64,000 nt of DNA, taken from Plantago major. Its lineage: Eukaryota > Streptophyta > Magnoliopsida > Lamiales > Plantaginaceae. The stretch lies in assembly GCA_026545765.1 (NCBI GenBank), contig CM048841.1, positions 103,761,542 through 103,825,541 of the forward strand, in the 5' to 3' direction. Position numbers and translations under genes: made by a program. The notes below the pieces were generated by a model. It saw only the letters and a program-made list of their open reading frames with translations. It did not search any database and was not told the origin of the DNA. This document shows, piece after piece, positions 23,860-41,581 of this stretch (its first letter is position 1; every line of letters starts with the position of its first letter).

Positions 23860-24299
23860 TGCAACATAGGCTGGAATACGTCACTCGGCCCTGTTTCATC
23901 AAGTTTTGCATTGTGAGTAGGATCATTAGATAACTAGAAACCATCCTGATATCTTTAGATCAGATAGGGCCTGCAGACTGCAGGCAGAAGAACTGGTTGT
24001 TCAATTGGTAGTTTCTTTCTATGGAAATAAATATCTGTGTTCTTGTTGATAGTATATCTTACTGGTATACAAGTAGATCTGTAGAAGCTTGCCTTATAAT
24101 TGTATGTATTGTGAAGTACTTGATTGAAGCACAAACGGATCTAAAGCCAAACATCGTTTTAATAGGTTTTCAATTTGGAACTGGCTGTAGCATTAAAGTG
24201 AGAATGCTAGAACTGTATATGACACAATTATGACAAAAGATCAGTGCAACACTGCAACTGTTAAAGTTGTAGACATTTTTCTGTGTTTTTCGCTTTGAA
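23860..24299. other. Convergent 3' region between RMI2 and the oligopeptidase
   Basis: The two genes point at each other with about 440 bases between stops. This interval must hold both 3' UTRs. No separate gene is seen; the short frame near 24021-24233 has no features of one. Confidence 0.55.
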
Positions 24300-27200
24300 T
24301 CACGCATGAATGGCTGTTAGCAAGCCATTGTATCGTAGAAATGCATCTGGTGTAGGTTCACGACCTCGAAACAGAAGGAAAACCTGAATGGATGATCAAA
24401 ATATCAGATGATATGATTTTGAAGGTTGTTCTATGAACAAAGCATATCAGTGTGACATTACCTCATTTGGTGATTTTCCACCTCCAAGGGCAAGAATAGT
24501 ATCTCGAAATTTATGGCCCATTTCTCTAACAGCCTGTTACAAAAATACAGACATAAGGCAGATATAATTAGAAAAAAGCATACAACAATCCACTGGGAAC
24601 AGCCTTAAGAGAATGAAAACAAGGAAAAGAAATCAAGCAATGAAGAACATGAACAGTTGCTATCGGACTCAAAACCGTTACCTGATCGTCATTCAACCCA
24701 GCCTCCTCAAATGCCGAATAAGCATCTGAGGATAATACCTCTGCCCACTGATAACTGTAATAGCCAGCTGCATAATCATCTGTAAGTTTAACATTGAAAG
24801 ATTAGACAAAGACAGCAATCCATTGCCCATTGGCAATAGTCTACACGGGGCGAGAATCACTAACTAACCTGCAAAGATATGACTGAAGGAACAGAGAAAT
24901 CTGTCCTCTGGGAGTAGTGGCATTGGGTTAGCCCATTTACCAATCCTTTGATCAATGTCATATATGGACTCGGCTTTGTCTGGCATGTAAGTCGAGTACA
25001 GCTCCAAATCTACTCCAGCATAACGGAGCTGCAAAATACGTGAAATGCAGAACATAGTGGTATTATAAACATCTTTCTTATAATGTGGCCGAACAAAAAG
25101 CTTGTGTTTCTCTTTACCTGACGAAGCAGTAGTGAACCTGCCCTAAATGTCCTGGCAGACATAATCTTTAGGATTATATCTTCTGGAAGACACTCTCCAG
25201 TTTCATAATGCTTAGCAAGGCTCATTATGGTCTCCCTGCCAAACAAACGAGCATTTGCGGCAGATCAGTAGAGGTTCATTACTATAAAGATATGCTCTAA
25301 TGAGACTGAACAGTACTCTGCAATTGTTTTAAATTTTCCTGGAAAGATTAATTTACCTTTGGTAACACCAATTCTCCATAAACAGAGAAGGTATTTCTAC
25401 TGCATCCCATTCGATACCTTTATTGCCGGATACAAAACCCTCATTCTCAGTTGTTAGCATGTTCTGAAGTGCATGGCCAAATTCATGAAAGACAGCCTCA
25501 ACCTGATATTATTCATCATTGTTCAACGCATCAAAAGGTCACAACCTAATACAGTAAGTATTCTCAAAATGTACATACCTCACGGAGGGTCATCAGACAT
25601 GGCCTGTCCCCTGTTGGTGGTGTCAAATTGCACACAACGTGGCAAATCGGCAACCTTATAGAGGTACTGTCATTTGAGAACACGCCAGTTCTACCAACAA
25701 CCAGAGACATCCATGCACCACCTTGTTTTTCCGAGGGGCGAGAGTATGGATCGAAGTAGAAGTATGAAACTGTAGCACCTGAAGAATCTTTAACTTTGTA
25801 GAACCTTACATCTTTATTCCAAACCTTCACAACAATAAGGGTAAAATATTGAACTTTCCAATAGAACCAGAATAAAACTATTAATGAAGCATTTCAGAAG
25901 TTTTACTGGCGCAGTGCCATCTGCTGGCTCAATATCTATATCAAATAGCTTCTTTGATAGGTCGAAAAGGCCATCTAATACCCTCGGCAGCGAGAAATAC
26001 TGGCGCAGATCTTCCTGAAACATGAAGAAAACGATAAAAAGTTGCATTCCCTGTGTATTGAGAACAAAATTGAAGGCACAATATCATGTTGGTGATTGAT
26101 AAGGCAAGCAAAGTCATAAGCATAGATGTCGATGCACATAAACCCGGATTCGTTGAAAAGACATACTCTTATTTCACAATTTTGATATGGAACTCGGCCC
26201 AGTAGAAAGTAAGAAGCCAACCTCATTTAAGTCATACTTAGACTCACGAATCCTTTCACTCCAAAAGTTAACGTCCCAGTGATTCATATCTTGAATTTCT
26301 TCAGCACCATTATCTCTGGCAAATTTTCTCAGGTCTTCCATGTCTAGATAATAACGATAAATCATCACCAAGTCAAAGAAAAGAAACAACAAAGTTAACG
26401 TCTGTGCTAATATAATTTGGCTGCCAAATAGTAACAATTTCTACGCACCCTGAATAGCAGGATTCCAAGAAGCATCATGAAGCTTTCCTAATAGATCCTT
26501 CGCTTTATCAACTGAAGCCATTTTTGTTTCAAAGCTGAACTGTTATAGAAACCTGAATCTCAGATAAGAAAATATAATGCTCAGTATGTAACTAGCCTAA
26601 CCTCCTTTTAATCATTGATACCTCAGCATAATTCTTATGGCCAAGAAGATTAGCTTTCTCGAATCTGAGCTCCAATATGCGTTCAATAATAGGACTATTG
26701 TTTAGTGATCCATCTGATGCACGTGTGACATGAGCCCGGAAGACCTCCTCTCTCAAGGATCTGTTTCGGGCATGTTGCAAAACGGAACGATAAATTGGAG
26801 CATCCAAAGTAATAACCCAAGGACCAATGTCAGCTGTGGCATTCTCATACCCCTACCAGGACAAAGAAATAAAACGATGAAAAGAAGGGTAACTAGTATA
26901 CCTCAAGAACAGCTAGAAATATAAAAACTCATACTGCAGGAGTTATTCGAATGAACATATGTACCTTGAGAACTGCTGTGTCTGCAGCTAAAGCCAGGGT
27001 ACTCAATGGCAAACCTTCAATTTCTCTTTTGTCAGTGATAAGTTTTTCAAATCTTTTTGTGGCGTCTAAGATGTTTTCGTCAAATCTTTTACCGAGTTTT
27101 TCCAACTCCTGAAGCAGTAATGAAGCCAATAAATTCAGAACTTCATGCACCATCCTTCGTGACAGTAAATTTGAGAACTCTATCCGAATTGCTGATAAGA

Positions 27201-27965
27201 AAGGAAATGAATGTAATACCTGCTCAATCTCGTTAAATCGTTCTCTCTTACTATCGTCAAGGGATACTCCATTAAGAACCGCTTCTTTCAATTTCACTGC
27301 AGGAAACTAAATATGAAAACAAACAACAAGCTAAATAATTTTTCAAGAGAGAGTGAAACGAAGGCTCGAGGAAACTTACGCTCTACTATTCGTTTTCGGG
27401 AATCACTCAAATTTCCCCAATCTGGAGAATCTCTGATAGCTCTGAAAGCAGCATATATGGGCTTGCTCTGACTTAACCTTAGCTCAAACTCCACTTTTTT
27501 TGGCTAAAAGTTGGGCAATCAAAAATGCCGGAAATTTAAAATAATACATTACCGGGAAGTTTTTTAGAAAAAAAAGAAAGAAATGGATTGAGAATCAGAT
27601 ACCTGAATTTCGGCAATGACAGCTCGAAGCTCAGGCGAGTCCTTGACAGAATTAAGATGATTCACTATGCGCCAAACAATCGCCAGCCTGTCCACGAACT
27701 TCTCCAAAGGCACAACCAGTTTAGGCCATGTTGGCTCAACAGTGTGTTCCAATTCAACCAGGTCTTTCTCCTTCAAAACCAAAATAACAAAACTCATAAT
27801 CAATCCCATATCCCAGTTAAACAGTTGAATCTTTCTACTGGTAAATAAACTTACTAACTGCGCGAGTAGCGATAGCATAGCAGGACAGACATGATCAGGC
27901 TCTACCACGTCATACGGCGGGAACGTGAAATTTTGCAGCAATGGATTCTGATCAACTGTTGACAT
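24300..27965 (-). CDS. Cytosolic oligopeptidase A (M3 metallopeptidase)
   Basis: A zinc peptidase that cuts short peptides, including released targeting peptides, as CyOP and OOP do in Arabidopsis. Sixteen exons fit, from 27855-27965 down to 24300-24383, for about 704 residues, close to CyOP. Main exons include 27603-27770, 27380-27503, 26602-26852, 25579-25824 and 25357-25502. The zinc site HEFGH is at about 485-489, and the third ligand Glu about 515 is in EWDAVEIPS. The N-terminus [19 protein letters not shown] aligns with the mature start of this family and has no chloroplast or mitochondrial transit peptide, so a cytosolic form is favoured. An upstream alternative exon adding a transit peptide was not seen. 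The C-terminal [29 protein letters not shown] is typical. No defects were found. Confidence 0.93.
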
Positions 27966-28809
27966 GACTCTGCAATTAGAAAATATGGGAGGAAAAAACC
28001 TATATCATCTTATTGATTGCTTTGTTTGTTGAATATTGCTTACACTAGACTCTAGAGAGTTTGACTTGTGTAATGAAACATTATGACTGGAAGAGATCAT
28101 GTTCAGGTCCAAGTCAGCAGTCAATTAAGACGACAACCACAGGCTCGAAACACAATTTGGCCAGAAAATATAAAATCCTGTTTTACAAAATGGAAAGAAA
28201 TGTTTGCCAGTGATATTCCAGTCCATCTGAACAAACAACAGCCGACAAAAGCTGTCTATATCCAAGACACCATAATCTAAGCTAGTTTTAGAACTAAAGA
28301 ATTTATATTTGAGACAAAGTCTGGATGTAGACCCTCAGCAAACATTCAAATTCCATGTATGTACTATAAGGTAGTTCGAACAGAGAAATGATTGTGAAAA
28401 TTACAAGGTAAAACAACCAAGTTTGGAAACTCAGGAAAGGGAATCAGTGTTACAGTTGTGTAGACAGTAGATATAAGGAATAAAGTTCAGTGACCAAGTT
28501 TACAATCAGCCAAGTCAAATGTACAATTAAGGTTTCAACAAATATGACAGACAACAAAGGGTGAGGAAGCCTCGGTTTTGCAACCCCCTAGCTAAAAGAA
28601 TCGAATCTGATCGAGGTACACGAAAGCAGTATTTTCAAAACAAGGACAAGCAAAATACTTGCACTCCTTATGCAAGGTATCAACCATGCCATGCAATTAT
28701 ATTCGTTGTTCTCATCGAATTCCAATGAGTTGGAAAGCAGCACAATAATCGGGGAAACTTCACGACAAGACCCGCCTCTGAACGTGAATAAAATACACAG
28801 CAGGGCGCT
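27966..28809. other. Promoter of the oligopeptidase and 3' UTR of the SRPK gene
   Basis: Both neighbours are on the minus strand, so this interval holds the upstream region of the oligopeptidase and the downstream end of the kinase gene. No conserved frame was seen. Confidence 0.55.
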
Positions 28810-33150
<4,341 letters not shown>

Positions 33151-33286
33151 CCCACTCCGTTGCAAATAAATATTTCCATTTTACTATTTTTTGGTAATGT
33201 CTTCGACTTTGACCGCAAATTACTCTTAAATTTAATTATTAAATTTATCAAAGTCAAAATTGAAAGATTTTTTAGAACGGAGAAAG
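33151..33286. mobile_element. Diverged Stowaway-type MITE
   Basis: Inward ends read CCCACTCCGTTGCAAATAAA and CTTTCTCCGTTCTAAAAAAT, with TA on both sides (33149-33150 and 33287-33288). At 136 bases it is a shorter and older relative of the copy at 11978-12222. Confidence 0.7.
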
Positions 33287-33929
33287 TAAAGTTTAGGTAG
33301 TTCCAAATTATACCTATGTATTCGTAATTTGTTTGGTCGGTCGAAGTTATACCTATGTATTTGTTTATTAACTACTTTTTTAAAAATGTTGATTTACAGT
33401 TGATGATTATGCATGCGACCTTGAAGATTATATACATTGACTTTGCATTCTCTTTGAAATTTATATAGAGCGTGTAATTTGTCAATAGAACGTCAAAATG
33501 GAATTACGATGACAAGGAGACATGCTGTTATGGACCACGTACTGTGTAAATTACACATCGAAATCGAATTTCTAATATCTCTTCTAAGCATTGACGTGAT
33601 CTCTCAACATGTGGAGGTTTGGAGGAGTATATGCATACTTGTCTGGATACAACATCATGTGGCATTGGAGGGGATGGACGCGTGGATACAAAACCGATTT
33701 TTGCTAAATTGAAAAATGTCAGTACAAATTTCTCAGGAATCATGAAATTGTCCACTCTCAAACAGAAGGTGCGTGAGTATCACGAATAGATAAGCCCATA
33801 ACAAACAAAAGATTGAATTGCCAAAATAACCTTCCACCAAAAAATATATCCCAAACTAGCCTTCTATAAATTATAAATCCCTCTATAACCAATTCTTTGA
33901 CACATGGGCTTCCAAGTAGATTCTATTTA
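33287..33929. other. Intergenic
   Basis: No gene was seen. Two overlapping antiparallel short frames near 33479-33761 have no recognisable features. Confidence 0.5.
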
Positions 33930-34539
33930 GGGAAAATTACACCTGCTCCTAACACCTATTATTCATCAGGGGCCCTAACATTTCATCAATAACAGATTGG
34001 TCCAAAATCGAATTTTAGAGTTAACCGGCCAAAAAAATAATTTCCACCTGGATATATCAGTATTGGCGTGGAAAATCATTTTTTGGCGGGAGAGACTGAT
34101 TAGGGCAAATAGAATAGAGAAAAAGGGGAAAGTTCCCATTCCTCACCAACCCTTCTTCTTCTTCAACACCATATTCTCTTCAATCTTACTGTCAAAATTC
34201 AACCATAATCACAAACTCAGCTTCAATTTTATGCGTCCCACTTGAATCGTCTGCTATCGCGCTCGGTGAAGGTGCAAGAATTTTGGGTTTCGAAGCTTTG
34301 AAAGGCAACAATGGCGGGTGAGTATCTCTTTACCCTAAAATTTTTGAGTTCGTGTATATTTCTGGTGCATGGTATGGTAGATGATGTTGGTAAAGGTCTC
34401 GACTAAGGAAGAAATCTTGGTGTTGCAAAATTTTGACAGAAAAACCCTAGCTTTACCGTCTTTTCGTCTTCTGTTAGTATGTGTTTAAGAACAGAGGTTC
34501 ACTTGATGTTGTTATGGTGTAGTTGATGATAGTATTTTT

Positions 34540-36652
34540 TTTTTTTCTGTGTGTTGAGTATAAACGAGTTCGATCATCTCGTGCCTTGCCAAAGAGACAG
34601 ATAGGGAAGATCCTGAGCCTTAAATCATCATCCATAACCCCTTCGGGTTACTCCAATCCAGAGATGAAATGCTCAATTTCTCTGAAGAAACCCATGACGT
34701 CCTCATTCTCAACTCCATAGAATCTCCGAAGTTGTTGGAGGAGATGCCTCTTAACCTCGAGACCCCGCACATTAGATGGCGTGACTATGGCTGGGCGACA
34801 GGCACCCTGCACAGGTAGAAGGAGTGTGTACATTGAAGGTTGCTCCACTGTAGCCATATCTGCGACCCTGTGCTACAAGACAAACACAACACCAGAACTA
34901 CGCAAACGTAAACACCCGTAAGTTAAAACAAGCACTCAAGACGAAAAACACAAAAGTAACAAGGGGAAAAGACTAACAAAAACAAAACAATAACTGGAAA
35001 AAGGAAATAACAAAAATACTGCAATTAGAATTCACAAACTTAACAAAGGAGTCAAGTCCCCGGCAGCGGTACCAAAAACTTGATGTGTCAAATCAGAGTT
35101 TTGTATTTGTTTACTTAGCCAAGAGTTAATTCTCAACACTACGAAAACCTGCAGTGCAGTGAAATTAACCCCGAGGTCGGTCTCGAATGACTTAACTAGG
35201 CTGAGTTTGGGTTTACGAATAGTAGACACAATATGGAAAGCAGTAAATGGTTGTTTGCTTCGGCAGCGAGATGATTAACTAGTGTAGAAGTAAACAACTA
35301 AGCAGACAAAACTAGTGATAGGTTGACACTTAACGAGATTAATATATGAATGAGGAGAATTATGAAGTGGTGACTTGAAGACAAGCTAGCTAGGAGGAAA
35401 TATGCGATCGATAGGAAAACGATTACTCTCAAGTTGTCACTACTTGGTTTCAGAAAACAAATAACATTAGTGAAGGCGTCAATTTCACTAAGCTACAATC
35501 AATTAAGCTAATCCTACTATTATTGTTTGCAACTAACTGTTAGATTGAAGCAAGACGAAAACGTTTTGGTTTCTAAAGATCAAATGCTTAATCTAACAGT
35601 GATATTGACGGAATGCACATCAAACGTAATAGCAGAATACGCAATTAATCTAAAAAGCTCATAGTAATCGCGACCTGTATATATATATATATATATATAA
35701 TCGCATAAACCCTAACTAGCATGCTTGAATTCGTCACCACCCCATAATCAGGGTGTTTAGCTACTCATGTCATGGGAAGACATAATCAATTAAACAATCA
35801 ACACACATAATATAATACTAGAAACGAAGAATCGAACGATTGATACAATTTACCATTCGTTGTCACAAACCCTAGGGAGAATTGAAGAACCTGAATCGAA
35901 TCGATGCAAGATGGTATGTAGATTATGCTCCCAATCAATCACAATCGTCGGATTACAAGGTGAAAACCGGTTCAATTACCTCAAAACGGGTAATTGCCTT
36001 GGAAAAATAAGTCTAGCGTGAGAGCAATGTCTGAATACTTGACAATAGATCAATCCTGAAAGTAATAATGTTTTTTCTCACTAATAGAAAGAATTAAAAA
36101 AACTAAGTCTCGATGAATTAGAAAAAATCTACATGACGGTGGGCAAATTAAGCGTTAGCGGAAGGGTTGGCGTCCGCTTGACTCTCAAGTCAAGCGTCGC
36201 CATGTATGAGAGTTGGCGGACGCCAAAACATAGTTGGCGGACGCCAAAATATGTACATGGCGTCTGCCATTACTAACTTTGGCGTCCGCCAATTCATTCT
36301 GGATTGAATTGCCGGACGCCAATCTTCTTACTGGCGTTCGCTGACTCTTCGAAAAATGATGATTTTGCCCTTCTTGCTCGATTTTGCTCCTTTTAACTTC
36401 GATCCTTGGTATTTTGGCCTCCCCGCTCCACTTCAAGCAACCATACGAAGCATTGGAACTCCATATCTTCCAGATACATGTAAAATACACCCTTTTTTTG
36501 CCTTCAATTAGCGCGATTTAACCAAATACCTGCAAGACTCACAAAGAAAAAACCAAGTAAAAAGACTCTACGAAAACTACTAAAATTATACTTAAGGATA
36601 ACAAAACGACGGTAAAAAAGACCAGATGAGACGATGTAAAACCGACTCATCA
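34540..36652 (-). mobile_element. Tat/Ogre-like Ty3/gypsy fragment (fossil)
   Basis: Read on the minus strand, an LTR runs from 36652 (TGATGAGTCGG) to about 35081 (ACACATCA). A primer-site region with TTGGTACCGCTGCCGGGGAC follows, a well-known mark of Tat/Ogre and Athila elements. A gag start lies at about 34857-34650. The other LTR and most of the internal region are missing, so it is broken. The LTR has several copies of TTGGCGTCCGCC near 36170-36330. The lower edge is uncertain. It lies in the MULE at 33930-37317, close to the end of the GRF gene. Confidence 0.72.
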
Positions 36653-36699
36653 GTTTGACTGAATCAAGTTGTTTAGTAGCATGATGTATCTTCAACCCT

Positions 36700-36909
36700 T
36701 TATTCAGCTTCATCTTCACCTTCATGTTGCACTGTTTCTTCTTGATACCAATGGGAGAAGTTATGCACAACACACCGGTTGTATTTTCTACCGGGATTTT
36801 TATAGGAACGAGACTTCCACACAACTGTTTTCTTTCCACGTTTCACACAAAATTCATCTCTTCCATCCGCCTCATGTACTGCTCCAGAACGTTCACTTGA
36901 AGAAGCCAT
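36700..36909 (-). CDS. GRF-type zinc-finger minigene (69 aa) inside a MULE
   Basis: The frame begins MASSSERSGAV and holds FCVKRGKKTVVW, then NPGRKYNRC and FSHWYQEE. The NPGR.Y..C core and the preceding TVVW strand are the signature of plant GRF-type fingers. The first Cys pair is unusual, since the second Cys of the common CxCG start is replaced. The short acidic tail EGEDEAE is followed by a stop. The start chosen is the ATG before ASSSERS; one more in-frame ATG lies two codons earlier. It may be a first exon of a longer gene, because the LTR fossil begins less than 50 bases downstream. Expression is unknown. Confidence 0.55.
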   Translation of the reverse strand: MASSSERSGAVHEADGRDEFCVKRGKKTVVWKSRSYKNPGRKYNRCVVHNFSHWYQEETVQHEGEDEAE

Positions 36910-37326
36910 AACCAAGACTCACAATCAAAGTAAAAAGAGTACAATTTTCAGACAAGAAGAGAATGAATGCCATCAAAAGATCAAAAAATGGCTTACATAA
37001 TGATCCCCTATAAACAATATTACAAGACAGTCCAACGGTTGAATCAAACGGCTAGTACACAGAACATTTTAATTACATAACAGTCCAAATGCCAGATTAA
37101 TTAGAAAGGCAGAAATTCAGAAAAAAGAAAGAAAGAGGAGGAAATTCACTTTATTAATATCCACGTCATTTCTGGCATGACAGGGTGGAAATTGCAGTTG
37201 ACTTTTGGGCCATTTTGTTATTGATTCATCAAATATTTTAAGAATTGTTATTGTTGAAATGTCAGGGCCCCCGATGTTATTAGGAAATTTATTAGGGGGA
37301 GCAAATGTAATTTGCCCTTCTATTTA

Positions 37327-40300
37327 TTTTTACTTACTTTATATTTCATATATTCACCTTCCTCACTACTTGTGTTAAAACTTAGCATTGTGCATTATTT
37401 TCTACTTGTCATCTTCAATTCTCTTGCGCATAAATTAGAAAGAAGTGCAATTATCTTATGTCTTATTACTACTCCATCCTCTCTGAAGTTTCTTTATGTT
37501 ATATACTGGGAGGAATGCTTATTTAATTCAACACTTTTTTCTCCATTTTTTATACATTATGAAAAGTACTAAATCTATCGTAAAGTGGCTTTTAATTTAT
37601 TTTGAACTTTATCATGATTTTTATGAAATTAAGATATATAATACAGGTTAAATGCAAGAAACCCTGCATAAAATTCTCTCACCTTATTCCGTTCACATGT
37701 GACTAATGATGTTAGGTTTTCCATTAAATGTCAGGTTCTTTTATGTGACATACCCGTCAAACTAAAAAAAAAAAAAGTTAAAAGTACAAATATAATGAAG
37801 AAAACATTTTTTAAAAATGATCAAGTCAAACTAAAGTTTCTTTTTGATTAAATTGCCTACATATATTAAAAAAACATTGTACGTAGGAATATTAACTTAT
37901 TCAAGTGAACATGTTAGATACAGACTTTTATAGGAGTTTAGAGGGTTTGGTGCTATTTTTTTAACTTAGAGATTTCACGTGCGCTCTCTCCTTTAATTCT
38001 TTAATTTTTTATTTTATATAATTCCTGTGGCTATTTGTGTTTAACCCTATATACTTCATATTTATTGTTTGATTGAAGCCTCAAGTCGATTAATACAAAC
38101 GGTTCTCAACTAGTAGGAATGTAGGATTTAATATTATTAATGACTACTACCCTGTCTTAATTTTTGTAATATTAATATTAATTAAACATTTTAAATATTT
38201 GATGACTAGATGATAAGATATATACTGGTGATAGATTTATATCCTATAATACATTTTTTAAAATGATTTTGTGACACTTTAAGTTGACTTTTGTGACATT
38301 TTATTATTCACATGGCATCTCATGTGGCAAATTCATTTAATTTGTGGTTCTGATAAATTGATAATCAATAAATTTGAACGGGAAAGTCATCTTGTCAAAG
38401 TTATTACTGGGTGTATTCTTTGTTAAAGTTAGTCTTATAACAATGATTTTATATTTCCTAGCTGACGAGTTTGGTTTGGATGCTGGAAGATAGTTGAGTA
38501 CGTACTTCATATTTAGCGAGAACAAGAGTTAGGATAGAGAGGTGGATATAAGAGGTTCACTTTTATGTGTATTACTTTTATGTGTATTGCTGGACTTCGC
38601 TTGAATTAATGAGAAGTTTGAGATTAGTAAATGGAGAAGATTTTGGTTATAAAACAAAGATAAATCAGAGTATCTGTATCTGTATGTTATGAGATGTAAA
38701 AAGAAGTTCAAAAAGGAATATATGGTTGTAATTCTGGAATACACTTCACACGCTATGTCGTTTTCTAGTTTATTACGATTAGGAAAGCGTAACCAATCAA
38801 TCAAACGTACGATGATAATTTATAATGAAGACTTAATTTTCTACAAAATAGAAAAGAGAGTATCATATTGGTTAAAGTAATTGAGCATGTCAAACACTTA
38901 AAATGAAGATGTACAATTTTTTATATTCTGAGAAAATATATGAATTTGATAAAGTTTAGTAAAAGGGCTATTTTTTATATAAAAAAGATCATGTTATACT
39001 AATGTAATTTATATGAGCATATCAAACACTTATGCATTTAGGAAAATCAGTCTTTTTTAATAAAATAGTTCAATAATTGTGATGGGTGGGCCTCTTATCC
39101 TATGTGTCCCTAATGGATGTGGCCCAATTCCAGCACTACCGTTAGGTCCATAGACTAGCCAGTGTCAGTAAAAGATCATGAGCCGACATTCCTCGTCCTA
39201 GGCCTACTTATCGCAATTAATGAAATGAACATTCACTCCAAAATGTAAACTGGATGAGTCCTCCCCATCAAATTTTGGTGGTGTTTAGAACAGATTATAA
39301 CCTGTAACTTACAACTTAATTTAAACAGGCATCAGATTTTGATATTTGTGGCGGCTTACAAGTCTGATTAGCTTAATTGGACCTCATTAAACAACTCTTA
39401 CCGTATGAGTTTTCAAACTCATTAATTTCAATTCAAATTCATTCAGTTTTGTTCAGTTCTACTTATACTATAAACTGTAACGTGAAACCTTTATCGTGTT
39501 ATTATGTATCAGAATTCTGATTATAGAAGGCGATATCTGAAGACAAGTAATATTGTTGTTTCTGATAATGGACTTCTTTTTTTTTTTCAAGTTGAATTAG
39601 TCTTTGAGTTGATCTCTTTTAATTTAATTGGAGAAGATGAAGCAGAAAGATTGGTCATCGTTGTTTTTTAATGATGAATTAATTTTATTGGGCAGAATTA
39701 GGTTTTAAAATTTAATTGGATAAAACATACTGATTTTTTTTAATGATGAATTGATTTTGTTGGGGTTGAATTAGTGTTTAAAATTAAATGGGGAAGGAAG
39801 ACTGATTTTGTTATAATGCATTGGTTTTGTTGAGATTGAATTAAGGCTTGTAATTAGATTGAATAAAACAAATTTTTTTTTGTAATTAAAGTCTAATTTA
39901 CACATATATTACAAATAAGTCCAATTTAACTTAAATTAAGTATTCAATCGCACAATTACAATAGTTGTCCACTTATATATATATACTGTAATAAATTTGA
40001 TTCAGTTCCATTCAATTCAGATCAGTTCAGTTATGTTCAATCATGTTCAGACGAAGGTTCTGTTCACTTCATCTGAAAATTCATTAATTTCAGTTCAGAT
40101 TAGTTCTGTTATGTTATGTTCAGTTCTGCTTCATTGTTTTTTATAATAAAATTCAGTTCATATCAGATCTATTCAAACGAAGATAACATAACCTTAGTCA
40201 TTTTTAATGTTTTTATCGAATAAATTGAGTCTCCAAACACTATTCTTGCTACTTCTTTAATTGTTTATTAGCTTTTGTAAAACCATTTTCATTAAAATTT

Positions 40301-41450
40301 GATATTAGATTGCATGTTTATATATAAAGCGCCACGAGGAACTCCTCAATTTCTAAGAAATTACTTTTTGTCCCGATCGTTATGCCTCCAACTTCCCTAT
40401 TACTTGAACCATCTTCAGATTCTCAAAACAAATTTTATAATAGTATCCGATTTCACCAACTTCCTATAGAACCAAATCACTCGAAATAAGTCAAAACTAT
40501 GGTAAAACTACAATAACCTTTATGGTGCCGACAGTATCCTACCGGCTACCACATCCAAAGAGATTTTCACAGTCGATGAGGTCCAATATATTGTCTAACC
40601 AATCGAGCAACACCAAATTGAGTTTAGTTTTAATTCCACGGGACTCCTTGGTCAAATATATCTCATCTCATCACCTAACCAACCAAAAAAAGAGAAACTC
40701 TTACGAGTGCGGAAAGACAGTAATTTTACAAAAAGATTCAATGTCTGATTAGTATACAATAATGATAATTCTGAATAAATAAAATCAACAATTTACACAA
40801 AGTTCGCATAATTAGTATCTGATATTATAGGCTCTTACAAAAACTTGAAATTTCACACGTTTTTGTAAAAAAAAGAACAATTGGAAGTTGGAACTCACTG
40901 TATATCCTTACTTCAAGGTTAAATGTATTTTAGTCATTATCTGGGGAGATTTTTTTTTTATTTATTTTTCTAAATAGACCAAGGTCACAATTCTTCTCGG
41001 AACAATCTTTTAGTGAATGAGTTTCCCAGGACCGTCTTTTATAAATAAATTAAAAAGAATCGACAAAACGACCATTCTGACTAATGGGCGAATCCCGATC
41101 CTTTGGACCGATTCTTTCATGGAAATTTCTCCGGTGATATCTTTTGCATCAACACATGTACTTTACAAGACACTTTGTCTTCACTGCACAATGCAGAGTC
41201 TTCCCAGTTGCTCACCAATCCTAAGATTGCACGTTTAACTCTGGAGTTCTTATGGATGGATTCCCGAAAATAAAGGTGCACCTTGTTTGTATGAGTAGCG
41301 TGCTCAACCTCTTTAAGCACTTTGGACTTGACTTGAAACTTTGGAGTGTTACATTCACCCCTCTTGAATTGTGTGACGTCCCCGCCGCACCATGGTCCGG
41401 CCAACCGTCCACCCCTTGTGGGTTTTGGGTTGGCACGACTCTGATACCAT
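37327..41450. other. AT-rich gene-free region
   Basis: No coding region, RNA gene or element with clear ends was found in about 4 kb. Sequence near 39300-40200 is rich in TTCAGTTC words and is listed apart. Short frames here have no family features. Confidence 0.55.
39430..40190. repeat. TTCAGTTC-rich cluster
   Basis: Words such as TTCAGTTC, TTCAGATCAGTTCAG and TTATGTTCAG recur, densest at 39990-40190, with looser copies near 39430-39470. The unit is short and imperfect. It may be a decayed MITE or a local slippage product; no ends were defined. Confidence 0.5.
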
Positions 41451-41451
41451 T

Positions 41452-41581
41452 TGTAATGACCCGACTACTAATCGATCGAGCCACAACCCTTTGGGGCCAG
41501 CATATCATCCGGAGAGCTGTCCATGAATAACCGCGTCGACCCAAAGGGTCGGGGCTCGATCGATTAGTGGTCGGGTCGTTA
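41452..41581 (-). mobile_element. Short LTR of a TRIM-like retroelement (fossil)
   Basis: Read on the minus strand it starts TGTAACGACCCGACC and ends GTCGGGTCATTACA, about 130 bases. A primer-site match TGGTATCAGAGTCGTGCC (tRNA-Met type) follows at about 41449-41432. The two halves of the LTR are inverted copies of each other over about 45 bases, which would form a strong hairpin. Internal sequence probably extends down to about 41050, but no second LTR is seen, so it is broken. Family placement beyond small LTR element is not possible. Confidence 0.6.

Larger units (their letters stand above)
33930..37317 (-). mobile_element. Mutator-like (MULE) element with GRF-finger minigene
   Basis: A perfect 9-base target duplication TTCTATTTA flanks it (33921-33929 and 37318-37326). 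Inward ends read GGGAAAATTACACCTGCTCC and GGGCAAATTACATTTGCTCC and stay similar for about 80 bases, including GGGGCCCT.ACATTTCA.CAATAACA. It carries a minus-strand GRF zinc-finger gene (36700-36909) and no visible transposase. A fossil Tat/Ogre-like LTR fragment sits inside, so the DNA element is the older of the two. Without that insert it is near 1.3 kb, which makes it a non-autonomous carrier. Orientation follows the GRF gene. Confidence 0.85.

Noticed and set aside
41017-41240. A host gene next to the small LTR
   Set aside because: The frames overlap on both strands and look like internal sequence of the retroelement fossil.
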